In this document: one piece after another, positions 59,742 through 64,000 of the stretch
Numbering within the stretch: the stretch's first letter is position 1
Layout: each line of letters starts with the position of its first letter
NCBI RefSeq assembly: GCF_000972845.2
Contig: NC_040021.1
Location: 7,297,291 to 7,361,290 of the forward strand
DNA: 64,000 nt
Reading direction: 5' to 3'
Origin: Larimichthys crocea
Taxonomy: Eukaryota > Chordata > Actinopteri > Sciaenidae
Notes under the pieces: generated by a model
Told to the model about the DNA's origin: nothing
Seen by the model: the letters and a program-made list of their open reading frames with translations, nothing else
The model's database searches: none
Translations under genes and position numbers: made by a program

Positions 59742-59964
59742 CTCTGTCTGTACCTGACAGACACTCCCAGTGTTACCTTTATAAAGTAATTTGTCCGTCT
59801 ACCTGTTGCGCTGGTTTAGCTCAACACATTTACAGTCCTGTGAAGTAGTTTGCCCACAACAGATCTGCTTAAATCTCTTTAATTTCGCGGATCTTTCCCT
59901 TTCGGTTAGCAACCTTCGTTTACGGTCACTTTATAGTGCGATGCCGTGCATTACAGGGTACGAC

Positions 59965-60037
59965 GGGGGATTAGCTCAAATGGTAGAGCGCTCGCTTAGC
60001 ATGCGAGAGGTAGCGGGATCGATGCCCGCATCCTCCA
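59965..60037 (+). tRNA. tRNA-Ala (AGC)
   Basis: Identical in sequence to the gene at 48206-48278, including its 5' flank (gtacgac). Confidence 0.93.
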
Positions 60038-60303
60038 AATTATTGTTTTGTTGCTTTTGGATGCATGTCAATATTTCTGTATTTTTTATTTTCGCTCACC
60101 TGGCATCGTTTGTGCTTAACAAGACGCCATCACGCCGATATTATATCCTCTCGTCAACGGTAAGTGAACATTAACAATAAAATGCTCCGTTACGAGACAG
60201 CGTAGTTTTTTTTTTTATATTACTTTGACTGACTGAAATAACTCAAATCAGAACATTGCTCCATTGAGAAACCACTATGACGTCAGAAAAACAAAGGCAT
60301 CAC

Positions 60304-60376
60304 GGGGGATTAGCTCAAATGGTAGAGCGCTCGCTTAGCATGCGAGAGGTAGCGGGATCGATGCCCGCATCCTCCA
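60304..60376 (+). tRNA. tRNA-Ala (AGC)
   Basis: Identical 73-bp gene, 266 bp after the previous one and with a different 5' flank (gcatcac). That flank resembles the sequence next to the orphan 5' fragment at 48573. Confidence 0.93.
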
Positions 60377-60379
60377 AAC

Positions 60380-61736
60380 TATTGTTTTCTTTACCTCCAA
60401 AGCGATATGTTTTCCCCGAGTTTAATATTATTATCTTGAAGTATGGGAATAAACTAAATGTCTAATAGGTTCATATGAACTTTTATGCTGCTCTACAGAG
60501 CTCCTGAAGTCTGGAGTTGTGTTTGTTAATGGTGTGCACCAGTATTGTCTTGAGACCAGTCACAAGACCACTTTTTGAAGTCTTGTCAGAATTTACTGCA
60601 TTTTCACTCGCTCAAATCAACAACTGCGGGGATGTTTCCCATTAATCACCTCATAATGTCTAATTTGTCCTGACAGTCTCATAATGAACTGAATATATTT
60701 TTACATTTCAGGTGGAAGTAAGAGGCAAACAAATGAAACAGTGAAAGCAGCTGAGAAACTGTTCAAAAAGTTGTTCTACAGTCTGTAGTTACAGAGCAAA
60801 GACTTGTGGGGGGCAGAGAAAACTAAAGAGAGGACAGGAGAGCTGAGGTTTAACCACACAGGACCACGAGCCGACAGCTGCAAAGTTCCTCCAAAACAAT
60901 CTAACTCAGAATTTTATAAAGCAGCTCATTAAAAAAAAGAAGAAATAAACATGAATGTATAGACTGTCTGGTCTTGGTCTTGACTCGATCTTGATACACT
61001 CTGGTCTTGACAACAACACTATCTTGTATGTGCTATAATCTATTCATCGTTTAAGTAATTTCTTAATTTGAATTGATTTAGTATGCTTTAGTATTATTAA
61101 GTATTAGTATTATATTTAATAGTAGTGTTGTAAACTTATTGTAATTTCTGTGGGTTTTTGACACAAAATAAGTTATTTCGATGTCACCTTGGGCTTCAGT
61201 TTTCTGCAGTTGGATGAAAGTAGCCAGGACTGTTTTATGGCTTGTCAACATAAGTAAGTGTTTAATTTTATACATTTAATCGTATTCAATAAAATCAGAC
61301 ATGCAGAGAAGTGGGAACGTAAAGAAAGAAAGCTTTCAGGTTAGCAGGGCTGTTACAACACGCACGCTCTAGTTTTATCATACATCAACATCAGTCGACA
61401 TTGAAGTGAACCCCCCCCCCCCCAAAAAAAAAGAGTCCTCAGCGTTTGTGTTTCTTCGACAGTGTCACTGATGAAGAGGCCAGCCAGCTTGGTTTGGTTT
61501 GGAAGCAGCGTCTCGAACCAATCAGCATGTGGAATAAAGTCCCCGGGCGCTGTCCTCCCCACATTGGCTCGCTTTCTGCTGCTCCAAGTGTCCAAAAGCA
61601 AAAGGTATCCATTTGTTTTTGTTTTTCTCAGTGTCAGTGCAGAGTTACAGCAAGCGGAGAGCAAGCAGCCGAGCATCCCGACAAGCAGGTCTGAGTGCAG
61701 GAGGGGTCCGTCTGCTTGCTGCCTGGTGTTCGCCGC
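60380..61736. other. Intergenic DNA and ccdc25 3' UTR
   Basis: No gene-like ORF. A poly(C)/poly(A) run lies at about 61412-61432. The right part is presumably the 3' UTR of ccdc25; no conclusive antisense poly(A) signal was settled. Confidence 0.5.
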
Positions 61737-63975
61737 TCACATGAAGTCGTCTGAATCGTAACCGTCCTGCAAACGACACGAAGCGAAGCACTAATTAATG
61801 TGAGAGCCTGCTGTCTCTGTATGATCTCATCACTCTTCATATCTTTTATGCTTCATTCAGGGAGATTCATTTAAATAACAGTCTATTTAATGTTTATTTG
61901 ATACTGACACCGTCTGATACCGTTAAGTAGGTAAAACACATCGTGGTTCATCTGATGACCCGTTCATGAAAAACAAAAAATAGGTATGGAGATCTGTCCT
62001 CACCTCATTAGTCTTCATGTTTTCACTCTTCATCAGTGAAGTATAGTTCCTGAAGAGAGAAACCAAAACACAACAAATCCATAAGTGTAAAGAAGATTTT
62101 CTTCAGTCTAAGTTTACTAATGTCACGAGGAAAACTATATTAAAAAACAAAAACAAAAAAAAACAACTAAAAACAACCTACTTGAGGTCCTCCATCTCTT
62201 TTTTCCTCTTCTGCTCCTCCTTCTCTTTCTTCTTCTGGTCTTGGAGCTGAGCTTTCTTCTCGTTCCTCTCCTCTCTGTCTCTCGACTCTTTCTCAGCCGC
62301 CAGGTCAGGGAAGCGTTCGTCTTTCGTCTTCTCCAGGCGGTTTACGATCTCGTTGACCTTCTTCTCCACGGCCACGATTTTCACCTGGGAGACACACATC
62401 GCCAGCATGAAACACCTGAACTGAACCGACAGTGACGAGGACAGACTCATTAATGTAATCCATCACAGTTAAAGAGTGGTCAGACCTCTTTCTGTCGATA
62501 GAAGCCGATCTGTCCCACGTCCATGTCGCCGGTTTTCTTCAGGTTGGCCCACGGTGTGTAAACCACGTTGATGTTGTTCATCTTGCAGCCTGACAGCACA
62601 CAACATGTTTGCTTTAATATACACTGAAGATAAGGTAATACTGCATGTGTGAGTCACAAAGTAACAAGGAAAAAGGCTTTGACAGGATGACCTTTTAATT
62701 ATAGCAAATGCACGTTGATCAGCTGTGTTGATCGCGGCTCTGGTTTAAAGGCTCATTGTGAAACTTGAAACCTGAGATCTTTTTACCTTGGATGCTGTTG
62801 TTTTTCACCAGCTGTGCACAGTCTATCAGCACCTCCGGGGGGATATCATTTATTGTATGACCCTAGAAAAAAAGACACAGAGGAATCAGCACTGCCTATT
62901 CAACTAAAGGCATCAGTATCCTTTAAACTAAGTGGTCGGTGGATCTTTTGTCTGAAACCCTTCTCCATGTTCTCTGAGCTAGCAGGCTTAGACTAGTCCA
63001 TCGACATGTCGTTTGAGCATTACAGATTTCCATTGCGTGAGAAATCAAATGTAAATTTTGGTGTTTCAGAAAAAAACTCCTGAATCAACATGATCTGGTG
63101 AAGTGATTCTGGGAAACGTCTGTTGTGTTCTTCAACGTTTCAGAGGAAGCAGGGATCCTCTGTATTGTATAAAATCATAACAATAACCTGTAGGGTGGCC
63201 GGTTTTTACCTAGTTATAGTGCAGACGACAACAGACTGTTAAAATATGAATAATTATTGACAGATTCATGTTTTAATTCAGACAAGCAAGTGAAATGTGT
63301 GTTTGCACATGAGATGTGTGACCATGGTGAGTGGTAGAGAGGAACATGTCAGCTTCAGACTGCAGTGTTAACCTGTGTGTGCTTTTCAGGTAGGCCTTTC
63401 TGTGTGGAGTTCATGTTCTCCCAGTGTGGGAGTACGTTCTCTCCAGGCTTCCCTCCCACAATCCAAAGACATGCAAACTTATCCTGTTAATTAGTGACTC
63501 TTAAATTGCCCGTAGGTGTGAATGTGAGTTTGTCTCTATGTGCCCTGTGATGATCTGACGACTTCAGGGCTGGTGTACCTCGCCTCTTACCTTTGGCAGT
63601 CTCAGGTAAACGTGAGCCGAAGACAGTTTGTCCACATGAAACCTGGACATGAAAAAACAGCTGTTCATTGTACTGATTTTTCTTGGTAATAACACTTAAC
63701 AGATGTTTTTTTATTGTAAGCTTTTTTTAATGTCTCACCAGATGTCTTCAGGCCAGCCGTACTTTATCAGATCCTCATCTGCAAAAACAATCAGTAAGTT
63801 AAAGGTGATGTGGCTTAATTTATGACACAACACACACACACACACAGGCTTTATATAAAAACACACATATCAAGTATTAAAGTGAGTGTGTGTGTGTGTG
63901 TGTGCTTCCTAACAATAACTCACTTACTCTCATATTTGTCTTTCCCCATGTAGATCGTGTAGGGAGGGTTCACCA
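61737..63975 (-). CDS. ccdc25: Coiled-coil domain-containing protein 25, 5' partial
   Basis: On the - strand, exons in coding order: 63975-63928, 63778-63739, 63642-63591, 62862-62787, 62589-62486, 62384-62182, 62049-62004 and 61766-61737 (stop TGA). The phases agree throughout, giving 599 bases. The human coding region is about 627, so only a first exon of about 28 bases lies beyond the window. Readable blocks are [50 protein letters not shown], a Lys/Glu-rich coiled coil ([17 protein letters not shown]) and the acidic tail DGYDSDDFM. The N-terminal part is the NFACT-R/DUF814-type fold. Mammalian CCDC25 is reported as a membrane sensor of neutrophil-trap DNA using the KDKYE region, which is kept here. 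It is convergent with the other three genes across the repeat cluster. Confidence 0.96.
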
Positions 63976-64000
63976 CTGAGAGACGAAGCACAGACACACA

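Noticed and set aside
10000..61000. CRISPR arrays, operons, Shine-Dalgarno sites
   Set aside because: The DNA is vertebrate nuclear; direct repeats are microsatellites, a minisatellite or transposon modules, with no spacer pattern.
61446..61761. Overlapping ORFs near the ccdc25 3' end
   Set aside because: No recognisable motif or splice support; they fall in the ccdc25 3' UTR and flank.

Overview
This is vertebrate nuclear DNA, most likely from a teleost fish. Genes are split into many small exons with canonical GT/AG splice sites, there are CA and TA microsatellites and fish-type transposon remnants, and four conserved vertebrate protein genes can be read exon by exon. Two runs of exactly ten N show that it is a draft assembly.

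Left half (1-35.8 kb, ordinary genic DNA, all + strand): dpysl5 (CRMP5; the 5' exons lie before the window), mapre3 (EB3, complete) and tmem214 (complete, 17 coding exons, 689 residues). The order dpysl5-mapre3-tmem214 is the same as on human 2p23, so this is an old conserved block. Between the genes are 3' UTRs with poly(A) signals, a CpG-rich mapre3 promoter with an NRF1 palindrome, a tmem214 promoter with a full CRE, two long hairpins and a small terminal-inverted-repeat element.

Middle (36.3-60.4 kb): a rearranged repeat cluster. (a) A degraded inverted copy of the last 6.3 kb of tmem214 lies at 37.6-44.0 kb beside two N gaps. It is peppered with single-base indels in exons and introns alike and looks more like unpolished palindromic long-read sequence than an old duplication. 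(b) Repeated modules contain intron-bearing tRNA-Tyr(GUA) genes, tRNA-Ala(AGC) genes, a tRNA-like segment whose A-box and B-box face each other, and arrays of CCAAT boxes. (c) At 48.85-58.3 kb is a composite element: inverted arms of about 1 kb, each holding a CCAAT-array/TATA promoter with a first exon and splice donor, flank a decayed multi-exon gene of a teleost family that looks transposase-like. A solo LTR with perfect 5-bp target duplication, a Ty3/gypsy pol fragment, a 34-bp minisatellite and a poly(A)-ended insert lie inside it.

Right end (61.7-64 kb): ccdc25 on the - strand, lacking only its first exon within the window. CCDC25 is on a different human chromosome from the first three genes, so the tRNA/transposon cluster sits at a break in gene order.

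The four protein genes have no obvious joint pathway. The most unusual part is the tRNA/inverted-repeat cluster, in which several rearrangement breakpoints fall inside tRNA-Ala sequence. How much of it is real chromosome structure and how much is assembly error is the main open question.
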